DNA from: a virus
Strand: one strand, 5' to 3'
Virus record (IMG/VR): IMGVR_UViG_3300005914_000007
Coordinates: 1-62,504 of that record
Length of the DNA stretch: 62,504 nucleotides
Part shown: positions 36,655 through 45,282 of the stretch, one piece after another
How the letters are laid out: each line of letters begins with the position of its first letter
Position numbering within the stretch: position 1 is the stretch's first letter
Position numbers and translations under genes: made by a program
Notes under the pieces: generated by a model
What the model saw: the letters and a program-made list of their open reading frames with translations, nothing else
Database searches by the model: none
What the model was told of the DNA's origin: nothing

Positions 36655-37701
36655 ATGACTAATATTAAACTAAACATAAATAGTAACGACACACACACTC
36701 CAGACTTTTTATATGTTTGGGGTGAAATAGGTAAAAGGCCATCGAAATCATTCTTGCATCACAACATTGATGATGTATTGTTAGGTGATATTTTATCCAA
36801 AAAATTTCCAGATAGGAAATTAGAAAGCATATCATCCGATATCGTAACACTCAAAGATGATTACATCGAAAATATTAAATATTTTGTGAAATTAAATGAT
36901 GGTATATGGATAACATATATCTCAATTGATGGATATGAGAAAAAGTTCGATAGTGATATACAGATAATATATGATGTTAATCATATCGTTGTAGTTTCGG
37001 AACTAGTTAAAGAGATATCTAGTGAATCATCTGTTGATGGTGAAGTAGACATTGATCGTGAAAATCTTCTTTGTCTAAAAGAAGGATCACTAGAAACAGA
37101 ACCTATGGTTACACATTCTGATTTTGAAAACACTCATTTATTCTACACAAAGAAAGTGTATACAAAAATGAAGAAATTAGTTAAATCACTGAGCGTAGAA
37201 GATAGTGGTATTAGTATTCTTTGTGGTGTGCGTGGAACTGGTAAGACTAATTGTCTTAAATACATCTCAAATAAAACTGATGAATTATCTATTTTCATAC
37301 CGAATAACCTACTAGATCATTCTATAAATAATCCAGAATTTAGAAATCTTATATCTAGGTACCCAAAGGTTGTACTATTCATCGATGATTGTGAGTTTAT
37401 AACAAATTCACAATTCTCAAAAATGAATTATTTCACTTCTAATGTAATTCAAATGACGGATAGTATGGTAGATACTAATATACATATAGTATTAACCTTC
37501 AACGAACAGATTGATAAGATTGACCAAAATATACTCGATTCTAATCATGTCAGAAATGTTATAGAATTCGGAAAGTTATCTATTTTAGAATGTTCGGATT
37601 TGAGAGCACATTTGGAAATTAAGAAAAAAGTTGAAAGTGAAATGATATTGAGAGATGTTATTAATATTAATAAACACAAAAAATCACACATTGGTTTATG
37701 A
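36655..37701 (+). CDS. AAA+ type ATPase
   Basis: 348 residues. The last 170 residues carry Walker A GVRGTGKT (around residue 189-196), Walker B VVLFIDDCEF (about 239-248), and a sensor-like strand HIVLTFNE. The N-terminal ~150 residues are unique, starting MTNIKLNINSNDTHTP. T4-like genomes use such ATPases in clamp loading, replication or packaging; no specific match is seen. Its stop overlaps the following coiled-coil protein's ATG by 4 nt, so the two may form a complex. Confidence 0.75.
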   Translation: MTNIKLNINSNDTHTPDFLYVWGEIGKRPSKSFLHHNIDDVLLGDILSKKFPDRKLESISSDIVTLKDDYIENIKYFVKLNDGIWITYISIDGYEKKFDSDIQIIYDVNHIVVVSELVKEISSESSVDGEVDIDRENLLCLKEGSLETEPMVTHSDFENTHLFYTKKVYTKMKKLVKSLSVEDSGISILCGVRGTGKTNCLKYISNKTDELSIFIPNNLLDHSINNPEFRNLISRYPKVVLFIDDCEFITNSQFSKMNYFTSNVIQMTDSMVDTNIHIVLTFNEQIDKIDQNILDSNHVRNVIEFGKLSILECSDLRAHLEIKKKVESEMILRDVININKHKKSHIGL

Positions 37702-38024
37702 GTAATATTTTAGAAAATGAAGAAATATTAGATGAATTAATGACATCAGATTTTAATGACAATCTTAAACCTGACCAGTGGAAATCATATTTATTTAATT
37801 TTCGAAAATATTATAAAACACTATACTCTAGATATAAAAGGGTTTCCGATAACTTGGAAATAAAAGAACGAGAATCATTAGAGACTATAAATAGAATGGT
37901 CAAAACCACTGACCAATTGAAATCAAAAATACTCGATTTAGAATATGATAATCTAGTAAATGCACAAAAAAGACGTTTAACTTTCAAAGAAAGATTTACG
38001 GGATGGATTAATAATGATATATAA
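37698..38024 (+). CDS. Hypothetical coiled-coil protein (108 aa)
   Basis: A helical protein with repeated Leu/Ile heptads (SLETINRMVKTTDQLKSKIL). The ATGA overlap with the AAA+ gene suggests it is a partner or adaptor. No family is recognised. Confidence 0.55.
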   Translation: MSNILENEEILDELMTSDFNDNLKPDQWKSYLFNFRKYYKTLYSRYKRVSDNLEIKERESLETINRMVKTTDQLKSKILDLEYDNLVNAQKRRLTFKERFTGWINNDI

Positions 38025-38047
38025 TCTATAAAAAATAATTCAATACA

Positions 38048-38263
38048 ATGGAATACGTTGATAAATATGATGAGATACTAAAACTCTTAACAGAGGAAAT
38101 AGAGATTAAAGGAAAAAAGTACCTAGCCAAAGATGAATTTGAAAAATTCTTTGTTAAAGGCAATAAAACATCTGGTACGAGAGTACGAAAAATCATGCAG
38201 GATGTTAAGTCACTAGCACAAGATGTGAGAGTAGATGTACAATCTTACAAAGACACTCTATAA
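38048..38263 (+). CDS. Histone H1-like small DNA-binding protein
   Basis: 71 residues. The C-terminal half (KTSGTRVRKIMQDVKSLAQD) matches the K-x-x-G-T-R-x-R-K pattern of Hc1-type histone-like proteins common in Bacteroidota. The N-terminal half is an acidic helix. Such proteins bind DNA without sequence specificity and may act in condensation. It ends just before a strong terminator. Confidence 0.65.
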   Translation: MEYVDKYDEILKLLTEEIEIKGKKYLAKDEFEKFFVKGNKTSGTRVRKIMQDVKSLAQDVRVDVQSYKDTL

Positions 38264-38284
38264 ATAAAAGAGTCTAATGAATTG

Positions 38285-38320
38285 AACCCGATGCATGAAA
38301 GTGTATCGGGTTTTTTTTTT
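38285..38320 (+). terminator. Strong Rho-independent terminator
   Basis: An 8-bp stem AACCCGAT / ATCGGGTT with a 12-nt loop, followed by ten T. It ends the AAA+/histone-like unit. Confidence 0.9.
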
Positions 38321-38412
38321 AGAGTTCAATAAATTAAACAATTAAGTTTGTACACTTTGTATTTTATGACTATGTTTGTACAAACAAATATTAACACATA
38401 AAACAAACAATA

Positions 38413-38748
38413 ATGATAACAGAATTAATAATAATGGCTTCCGTAGTTGGATCAATAAGTTTCACCATAACGATGAGTTCAATGTTCCTAGGTTTTCGAG
38501 AGGCGGTATCTAAAAGGAATAAATTTTTAGAAAAGATGTTACACTGTCCTTGGTGTCTTGGACATTGGGTAGCTTTCATTGCAATACTTGTACTAGGGAA
38601 TTTTTCATTGATTATAGTATCACCGTACTGGCTATTAAATTTCTTATATACATCATTTGCTGTAATCGGATTTTCCGGACTATTTCACTACGTTCTACTT
38701 ATCGCCTACGACCCAGCTAAGAAAGCTGAGAAGTTACGTGAAATTTAA
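38413..38748 (+). CDS. Membrane protein with CPWCLGHW motif
   Basis: 111 residues with three hydrophobic stretches (residues 3-27, 52-66 and 70-95). Between the first and second is LHCPWCLGHW, a Cys-pair motif resembling DUF1360-type phage or spore proteins. The function is unknown. It is preceded by about 150 nt without ORF apart from the terminator and A/T-rich sequence. Confidence 0.65.
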   Translation: MITELIIMASVVGSISFTITMSSMFLGFREAVSKRNKFLEKMLHCPWCLGHWVAFIAILVLGNFSLIIVSPYWLLNFLYTSFAVIGFSGLFHYVLLIAYDPAKKAEKLREI

Positions 38749-38796
38749 AAGAGAAAAGCTGAAAAGTCTAAGACTTAGAAACTGGTTAAATAGATT

Positions 38797-38805
38797 TAAT
38801 ATATA
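38797..38805 (+). promoter_or_regulatory. TAATATATA box before the 313-aa gene
   Basis: TAATATATA, ATCT, ATG (38810): a clean example of the 4-nt spacing. Confidence 0.5.
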
Positions 38806-38809
38806 ATCT

Positions 38810-39751
38810 ATGAAAAAATTCTCTACAATATCTAAAGTAAAAGTTGATCAAGAACCTAAACAGGAAAATATAGAAATATCTGAACTGAATCAACTTAAAT
38901 CAAAACTACACATGATAATGGATAATTATCTATCCGTTGGTGCCTCTGGTGCTATACATAAGACACTTGCAAACGGTACGCTTAGTGTAAAGGGTAAAGA
39001 ACATGTCGTAGAAGCCATTTTAGACATGTTTGAAGAGACTGGAAATAAAAAGACTATAAAGTTATTGGAATCAATGAAAAACGAGTCCAGGGATCACCGG
39101 TTACTAGATTCAAAGATTGAAAATCTTATGAGTGAGAATAGTAAGATTGAAGATTCGAAGTTGGTGAATACCAAAGTAAGAATTCAAAACCTATCTGAGA
39201 GATACACAAGTGACGTTGATTTTGAAGAAGTTCTATCTGTTAAAGTTAAGAACATGAATAAATCATTACTCGATTTACTTGAAAACATAGACATCCCACA
39301 CAACAGACGAACTTTGATACGTTCATACATTATTAATGAAGAAGCTGTTAAGTATGATATCGAGGCAGCTATTGTGACAATTAGAAGTTTTAATAGAAAC
39401 GATAGTGATGATTTTCAACATTTGGCCAGGGAAATATCCAAAGATCTTGGATATTCTACAATAACACAAGATAATATACAAAGAGCTTCCGAACATATAA
39501 TGGCTTCATCAGGAGGTGATAGAGTACCAGAAGATAGAACACTTGTTCGAGAATTATATCCGATATTTAATAACCGTCTAGTAAATGAAAATGATGCTGA
39601 TGAGAGTCTGTCTGTTATACAATGGGTTGAAGACAATGCACCTTTCACTAGCAACGAAGATATGATTAAGAAAATGATTGAGGGTCTTGGGATAACATCC
39701 GAAAAGGCTAAATATTGGTCAGGTGTCGTAAATGACCACGACAAGAATTAA
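38810..39751 (+). CDS. Hypothetical protein (313 aa)
   Basis: Helical, acidic protein with repeated S-x-I/K-I-E-x-S-K segments (LDSKIENLMSENSKIEDSK) in the middle. The first residues MKKFSTISKVKVD partly resemble the tag. Its stop overlaps the convergent 138-residue gene by 4 nt. The function is unknown. Confidence 0.6.
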   Translation: MKKFSTISKVKVDQEPKQENIEISELNQLKSKLHMIMDNYLSVGASGAIHKTLANGTLSVKGKEHVVEAILDMFEETGNKKTIKLLESMKNESRDHRLLDSKIENLMSENSKIEDSKLVNTKVRIQNLSERYTSDVDFEEVLSVKVKNMNKSLLDLLENIDIPHNRRTLIRSYIINEEAVKYDIEAAIVTIRSFNRNDSDDFQHLAREISKDLGYSTITQDNIQRASEHIMASSGGDRVPEDRTLVRELYPIFNNRLVNENDADESLSVIQWVEDNAPFTSNEDMIKKMIEGLGITSEKAKYWSGVVNDHDKN

Positions 39752-40164
39752 TACCCAACCATTCGGATATCACAGTTGATATCACGGTCCAATACACCTA
39801 AACGTATCAAACTAATTTCAATATTATTAAAAGACTTAGTAGATATACTTTCACCAATACTATCAGAAATAATTGTAGTCAATTCTGATAGATAATACTC
39901 AGTTGTTGCGTGTGGGTTATCAGTATCTATATTAACTTTAAATCTGAATGTAGACATCTCTTCAGAATCACCATATGTCATTTCAACAGAGTCTTGTAAT
40001 CTATTCAATAACATAGCAAAGAACACTGGTGTTGATGTAATTAAATCAACATTCTCCACACCAAGTTCAGAACTAAACGAATTCTCCATTGATTTGGTAA
40101 ATATCTTAACGGATTCCTCATTTAATTGGTAGTGACTATTAACCAGTTCTAGTAATTCTTTCAC
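39748..40164 (-). CDS. Hypothetical protein (138 aa)
   Basis: Starts MKELLELVNSHYQLNEE (weakly tag-like) and has a helical first half and beta second half. No family is recognised. It is followed upstream (higher coordinates) by the phosphoesterase gene. Confidence 0.55.
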   Translation of the reverse strand: MKELLELVNSHYQLNEESVKIFTKSMENSFSSELGVENVDLITSTPVFFAMLLNRLQDSVEMTYGDSEEMSTFRFKVNIDTDNPHATTEYYLSELTTIISDSIGESISTKSFNNIEISLIRLGVLDRDINCDIRMVGY

Positions 40165-40183
40165 AAATCTTATATAACTTAAT

Positions 40184-40201
40184 ACGAATAAGTTTATTCG
40201 T
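40184..40201. terminator. Small hairpin across a stop codon
   Basis: ACGAATA, AGTT, TATTCGT: a perfect 7-bp inverted repeat containing the TAA of the phosphoesterase gene. It is a weak terminator candidate and the third hairpin of this window built over a stop codon. Confidence 0.35.
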
Positions 40202-40805
40202 GGTGATCCACTGGTTTGATAATCTTAGTAGCCATCTCTTCTTTAATACGTTGATATGATACTGGTGAATACTCCCATCCATTACAACCCATATCAAGAA
40301 CTTTTCTATCATATAACCAATTCACATTCGGATTTTTAGCTATTGACTGATGTGAGTGTCCGTGTAGATGCCATGCACCATAATGTCCTTTGTTCCACGA
40401 GAATATCATATAATGACACATAACTATCGTTTGCCAACCTCTATTAGCATCTCCATCCTTTACATGTATCGTGGCTCCTCCTAGAGCCGTATCATCACCA
40501 TAGATTCGTTCGAACCTATCTAACTTCTGCATGTACTTATATCTATCGTGGTTACCCATGATAGCATGCATTCGACCATTCATCTGATCAACGATTTCTT
40601 TAGCCACTGTCCAGTGACATTTGTAATACAAATCACCGAGGAAGAATGTTAAATCATCTTTCCCGACAACGGCATTCCAGTTTTCAATGATTGCATGATG
40701 CATATCATCGACATTCTCAAACGGCCTATCATCATGCTTAATCACGTTAGCGTGACCAAGATGAAAATCCGATGCGAAGAATATATTTTGTTTATCTATT
40801 TTCAT
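40194..40805 (-). CDS. Metallophosphoesterase (YfcE/MJ0936-like)
   Basis: 203 residues with SDFHLGH (residues 12-18), LGDLYY (near 56), GNHDR (near 83), and HGHSHQ (near 148). These are the calcineurin-type metal ligands. It is unlike the phosphoesterase at 22537 in the first motif (DFHLGH versus DIHGH) and belongs to a different subfamily. It overlaps the 101-residue gene upstream by 4 nt. Confidence 0.85.
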   Translation of the reverse strand: MKIDKQNIFFASDFHLGHANVIKHDDRPFENVDDMHHAIIENWNAVVGKDDLTFFLGDLYYKCHWTVAKEIVDQMNGRMHAIMGNHDRYKYMQKLDRFERIYGDDTALGGATIHVKDGDANRGWQTIVMCHYMIFSWNKGHYGAWHLHGHSHQSIAKNPNVNWLYDRKVLDMGCNGWEYSPVSYQRIKEEMATKIIKPVDHHE

Positions 40806-41107
40806 TTATTATTTATTTTTCCTTCTTTCGAAATTATTTCTGATGGATACTCGGTCTCATAATTCCATCTTCCGACAATAGTTACATCACTATCATCTTC
40901 AGTATACCGGAATGTCATATTACCATCAACCATATCACCGACATTTTCAATGTGTGATTCACAGAACATCACTAAGACATCCATCGTCATTATCTTATCC
41001 GATAAATATTTCTCACAAATGACCTTATCATTTTCAGGAAAGTAATTTGTTTGATGTTTACACATATACTCAATGTCGAAATATTTACGTATGTTGATAT
41101 CTCCCAT
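40802..41107 (-). CDS. Hypothetical protein (101 aa)
   Basis: Acidic, mixed alpha/beta, with several Cys and His (CKHQTNYF, MFCESHIENVG). Start and stop are tightly packed between the nucleotidyltransferase and phosphoesterase genes, so the three form one operon. Nothing is recognised. Confidence 0.55.
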   Translation of the reverse strand: MGDINIRKYFDIEYMCKHQTNYFPENDKVICEKYLSDKIMTMDVLVMFCESHIENVGDMVDGNMTFRYTEDDSDVTIVGRWNYETEYPSEIISKEGKINNK

Positions 41108-41109
41108 CT

Positions 41110-41721
41110 CTATTTTTGTGTTGATTCTCTAAATTGTGTCATTATACGATTTTTTTGTTCTCGAAACTCTTCATAAAGTTCCTCCCAAGTCCAATCATAT
41201 CGACTGTACAATTTATCAAATATATGATTTGCAACTGTCCAATCAGTTATAGTACCAGTCTCAGCTATTTGTTTTCCAAACATTGTAATTCTCATCGAGT
41301 GGTATAATGATTTCATACCAATGTCCCTATCACCTTGTATAATCTTCTTCTTACACTTAACCCAAGAATTGGATGATGCGTGTGAGAATGAATGTCTTAG
41401 AGTTGGTATATCGAGTGTGAATGGGAAATCACCATCTTTAATTTTAAATTCATCAGGAGCAAGAACACATTCGACCGAACCCGGTTTGTGTTGTTTCAAC
41501 TGTTTCTCAAAATCTTGTGGTGTTATTATATGTATGTTGAACAAACCTCTTCTCAATTCTAGATTTGATACTGTTCCATTTGCAATCAATTTGATATCCC
41601 AATCTGATACACCAACACGGTTCGTTTTGTAAACATTAGAACCAAATACGTAACAACCCTTTACTCTCGATGGATGCACATTAGCTTTCTCTAATATTTC
41701 TTCTAATTTAGGAATATACAT
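41110..41721 (-). CDS. Nucleotidyltransferase-fold protein
   Basis: 203 residues. GCYVFGSNVYKTNRVGVSDW carries the G-S (residues 27-28) and D-x-D (40 and 42) of the DNA polymerase beta-like nucleotidyltransferase family. The N-terminal LEEIL helix precedes it. Such enzymes transfer nucleotides to proteins, RNA or small molecules. No antitoxin or partner was recognised next to it. Confidence 0.7.
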   Translation of the reverse strand: MYIPKLEEILEKANVHPSRVKGCYVFGSNVYKTNRVGVSDWDIKLIANGTVSNLELRRGLFNIHIITPQDFEKQLKQHKPGSVECVLAPDEFKIKDGDFPFTLDIPTLRHSFSHASSNSWVKCKKKIIQGDRDIGMKSLYHSMRITMFGKQIAETGTITDWTVANHIFDKLYSRYDWTWEELYEEFREQKNRIMTQFRESTQK

Positions 41722-41752
41722 TACACAAATGTAACGATATATTTATGGAGTA

Positions 41753-43135
41753 TCAAGTTTTTTTAAATTTCATCATACTTTCTTTATCAGACTTACCATC
41801 ACTATCGAATTTAGTATCGAAGAAGTTACCATAACCATTATCCGTAACGACTCTGGTTTCTGATGATATTGAGGCAAACGGTCCTAACTCACCTGATCGG
41901 AATATACCACCGACCATATCACCATTCAAAAACCCATTCATAAAATAACAGTCTTCTAGATTTGATTGCTCTACGTGACAAGCAAGTATCTTAGATTCTT
42001 TAATATCTGAATTGTGTATAGTTGATTTTGATAATTGTGAATTCGATACCTCACAACCATGGAAATTACATGTATCATAGATACCGTCTATTATCATACA
42101 ATTTATGAACTCAATCTTATTAACTGTCATTATTGATTTTATCTGTGCATCAACGACCTCTAATATTTTCCTATCAGTATCAAAATTTATGATACAATCT
42201 TTAAGATCATCAACACTCTCAATTAAATTGAATAATTGGTTAAACATACGTCCGAAGTTTGAATCAACAACCTCAAATGTACCATCTTGGTCCACTTGTA
42301 ACTCGATAGATGGAAATTCAACAATAAATTTATCAAATTTATAGAATGTTTTAAATTTATCGATATTCTCTTCCATATACTCTTCCAATTTCTTCGAATC
42401 TGATGTATCAAACGGCAGGTCAATAGAAGCATATGTATCTAGAACGAATCTATCCATGAAATATAAAATAGTGCCTATATTCTTCTCATAATCAGTACCA
42501 CCAATATACCTATACTCAATTCTCTGATCTTTTTTACTATTTGGCGTATTTATGAAGTTTATACCAAAATACTTATCATTCGGTAGCTTCATTGAATTAC
42601 TAACAGAATCTATATTCACATTAAAGAAATCATACTGTTTAAATGGTATTAGGTTTTTAACTGACTTTGAATATATGTTGTTTTTCCTACCAGGAAAGAA
42701 TCTGTATATTTCATCTTCATCAGTGTTTAATATTAATTTTAGGATATTCAAATCATTTAAATTTATATCACCCTGAAATGAAATGTTAAAGTGTAATGAA
42801 CATTTATCAGTTGTTTTACCATATCTACGTATGAAATTCAAAATCTTGGCTAGAAAGTATTTGGCCTCAACATACTGTAGTGGGCCTGTTATAAGTTCTA
42901 CCATGTTACTTCCACCGGATAAATCAGGTTCTATCTTAAAATTCTCGGCATCTGGTGTGAAACTGGAGTGATATTGTCTAAACCCATGAACCTTGACAGG
43001 CGATAGTTCCTTATTCAATATCTCCATTGTTTTATAATATGAAATATCTACCATATAAAACTCGAACTCCATACCTATTACCGCATTTGATAGTTTCTTA
43101 TGTTCGTGAATAAATTTCTCGGAATATTTTCTCAT
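41753..43135 (-). CDS. Amidoligase-like protein with pentapeptide-type repeats
   Basis: 460 residues. The first ~300 resemble phage and cellular amidoligases of the COOH-NH2 ligase (glutamine synthetase-like) fold: IGMEFEFY near 20, IEPDLSGGSNMVELITGPL near 68, and CSLHFNI near 113. Such enzymes can link amino acids to proteins or peptides. A C-terminal beta-solenoid-like region (about 345-425) has repeats of the form x-[CSI]-x-[LIF]-x (INCMIIDGIYDTCNFHGCEV) close to pentapeptide repeats. A TAATATATA box lies 4 nt upstream. The function is unknown in detail. Confidence 0.6.
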   Translation of the reverse strand: MRKYSEKFIHEHKKLSNAVIGMEFEFYMVDISYYKTMEILNKELSPVKVHGFRQYHSSFTPDAENFKIEPDLSGGSNMVELITGPLQYVEAKYFLAKILNFIRRYGKTTDKCSLHFNISFQGDINLNDLNILKLILNTDEDEIYRFFPGRKNNIYSKSVKNLIPFKQYDFFNVNIDSVSNSMKLPNDKYFGINFINTPNSKKDQRIEYRYIGGTDYEKNIGTILYFMDRFVLDTYASIDLPFDTSDSKKLEEYMEENIDKFKTFYKFDKFIVEFPSIELQVDQDGTFEVVDSNFGRMFNQLFNLIESVDDLKDCIINFDTDRKILEVVDAQIKSIMTVNKIEFINCMIIDGIYDTCNFHGCEVSNSQLSKSTIHNSDIKESKILACHVEQSNLEDCYFMNGFLNGDMVGGIFRSGELGPFASISSETRVVTDNGYGNFFDTKFDSDGKSDKESMMKFKKT

Positions 43136-43208
43136 ATATTATATATTAATATTTTAAACCACAGTATCAACTATTAGTATATACCCCCATAGAAGATTAG
43201 GCACTATT

Positions 43209-44810
43209 ATGATTTTAGATAACATAGTTGATATTAAGATAAGTAAAAAAACAGTAACATATTATAAATCCAGGGGATATGATTGTAATATTGGTAAAAT
43301 TACATCTATTAAAGTATCAGATTTACAGTGTGGTAGCCATGTTAAAATAAATGTCAAGTGTGATATCTGTGAATGTGAGAAATTTATAATGTATCAAAAA
43401 TATCTCAAAAATATACAAAACCAGAACACTTATTCTTGTAGTAGTAAATGTGCTCAATTCAAGGTGAGGAAAACAACTATGGAAAAGTATGGAAGTGAAT
43501 ATTATACACAAACATCCGAATATAATACTCGTGTTAAGGAAACAAATATGTCTAAATATGGTGTTGAATTTTTCCTATCCAGTGAGTATGTAAAGGAATC
43601 AATATCCAAAACAAATTTAAGAAAATATGGATATGAAAATGTATTCTCATCCCCACATATAATAGATAAAATCCAACAAACAAATAAAAAGAAATATGGT
43701 AATATAAATCCAAGTAAAAATAGTGAAATTAAAAAAAAAATAAGCAAAAAATTAACAAAATCTTGGAAAAACAAATGTGTGGATTTCTACACCGATATAA
43801 ATATAATCAACTATGAAAATGGTGTTTATAATATATTATGTGATAAAGGACATAAATACGATATAACGAATACATTATTATGTAATAGAAGAGTTATGAA
43901 CCTAAATACTTGTACTGAGTGTTTCCCGGTATCTGATAATAAATCACAACAGGAAAAAGAACTTCTCAATTATATAAAATCGATATATGATGGTGAAATA
44001 TTGGAGAATACTAAATCAGTTATACACCCATTGGAATTAGACATATATTTACCCGATTTAAAAATGGCTTTTGAGTATAATGGGTTGTTTTGGCATAGTG
44101 AGTTGAATAAATCAAAAAACTATCATTTACGAAAAAATATATTATGTAAAGAAGTTGGTGTTGAACTGATACAAGTATGGTCTGATGATTGGGAATATAA
44201 ACAGGATATTATCAAATCAATTATACGTAATAAATTTAATTTAAACCTAAATAAAATATTTGCTAGAAAATGTACCATATCAGAAATAACACACAAAGAA
44301 TCTAAGGAATTTTTACAAAAAAACCATCTTCAGGGTAGTGTGAATTCAAAATATAGAATCGGTCTGATATATAATGATGAATTAGTATCTGTTATGAGTT
44401 TTGGTAAAACAAGGAAACCATTGGGTGAGAATGGCGATAAATATGAACTGACCAGGTTTGCTAGTGTATTAAATACCAATGTAATTGGCGGAGCTTCTAG
44501 AATACTCAAATATTTCACGAAAACATATTTAAACACATCAGAAGAAATAGTCAGTTATTATGATAAAACGTTTGGGTATAGTAATTTTTATGAAAAAATA
44601 GGATTTACCTATATCAAGGATACGAAACCTGGGTATAGTTATATAATTGATGGTATTAGACACAATAGGTATAATTATAATAAAGGTCGATTGGTTAAAC
44701 AGGGATATGATAGTGATAAGAGTGAACACGAAATAATGAAACAACGGAAAATATATAGAATATATGATGTTGGTAACATTAAGTATGTTTATGAAGTGAT
44801 GGGAACATGA
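43209..44810 (+). CDS. Large homing endonuclease, paralogue 2
   Basis: 533 residues: CDICECEK Cys motif near 57, K-Y-G repeats (100-200), VSR-like core (LELDIYLPDLKMAFEYNGLF, WHSE, VWSDDW), and a C-terminal acetyltransferase-like region (SKYRIGLIYNDELVSVMSF). It shares its N-terminal sequence with the frameshifted copy at 24779 and its order of domains with 17502 and 57076. It stands alone between the amidoligase gene and the tail cluster, as expected for a free-standing homing gene. Confidence 0.8.
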   Translation: MILDNIVDIKISKKTVTYYKSRGYDCNIGKITSIKVSDLQCGSHVKINVKCDICECEKFIMYQKYLKNIQNQNTYSCSSKCAQFKVRKTTMEKYGSEYYTQTSEYNTRVKETNMSKYGVEFFLSSEYVKESISKTNLRKYGYENVFSSPHIIDKIQQTNKKKYGNINPSKNSEIKKKISKKLTKSWKNKCVDFYTDINIINYENGVYNILCDKGHKYDITNTLLCNRRVMNLNTCTECFPVSDNKSQQEKELLNYIKSIYDGEILENTKSVIHPLELDIYLPDLKMAFEYNGLFWHSELNKSKNYHLRKNILCKEVGVELIQVWSDDWEYKQDIIKSIIRNKFNLNLNKIFARKCTISEITHKESKEFLQKNHLQGSVNSKYRIGLIYNDELVSVMSFGKTRKPLGENGDKYELTRFASVLNTNVIGGASRILKYFTKTYLNTSEEIVSYYDKTFGYSNFYEKIGFTYIKDTKPGYSYIIDGIRHNRYNYNKGRLVKQGYDSDKSEHEIMKQRKIYRIYDVGNIKYVYEVMGT

Positions 44811-44850
44811 GGTTGTAATATATATATTCAAAAGAGTTTTATAATAATTG

Positions 44851-45240
44851 ATGAATTTTTTCTGTGTATATTCAAAAAACCGTAAAAAGGTTGATAAGTA
44901 TTTTAAGAACAACCGTATAAGAAACAAGTATATTATCGACATAAAGAAAATTGTTGATGAAGAAGAACTTGATTTCAATGAGGATAAAACCTATCTTAAA
45001 ATATTAATATTCAATCGAATCGAACAAGCTATCCAAAGAAATAAAGATATTTATTATATTCCAAATTTCAACGAGGAGTTCTCCATAAACAAACTTCTCA
45101 ATCTCAAAAAAATGTTAGGAAAAAACGATTTCAACGTACTTGTTTTCTACAATGAGTTCAGAAAAGACCCATCAACATTATCATCAATACTCGAAAACCT
45201 TTCGAAATTTAGTAGCTCTCAAATAATAAGAGACTACTAA
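44851..45240 (+). CDS. Hypothetical protein (129 aa)
   Basis: The start is taken at ATG 44851 rather than the TTG three bases earlier. The protein is basic at the N-terminus (YSKNRKKVDKYFKNN) and contains alternating strands (IYYIPNF, FNVLVFY). No family is recognised. It precedes the tail genes. Confidence 0.55.
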   Translation: MNFFCVYSKNRKKVDKYFKNNRIRNKYIIDIKKIVDEEELDFNEDKTYLKILIFNRIEQAIQRNKDIYYIPNFNEEFSINKLLNLKKMLGKNDFNVLVFYNEFRKDPSTLSSILENLSKFSSSQIIRDY

Positions 45241-45282
45241 GGGATTTAATTCCGATAATATATACTGAAAATATAGTTCAAT

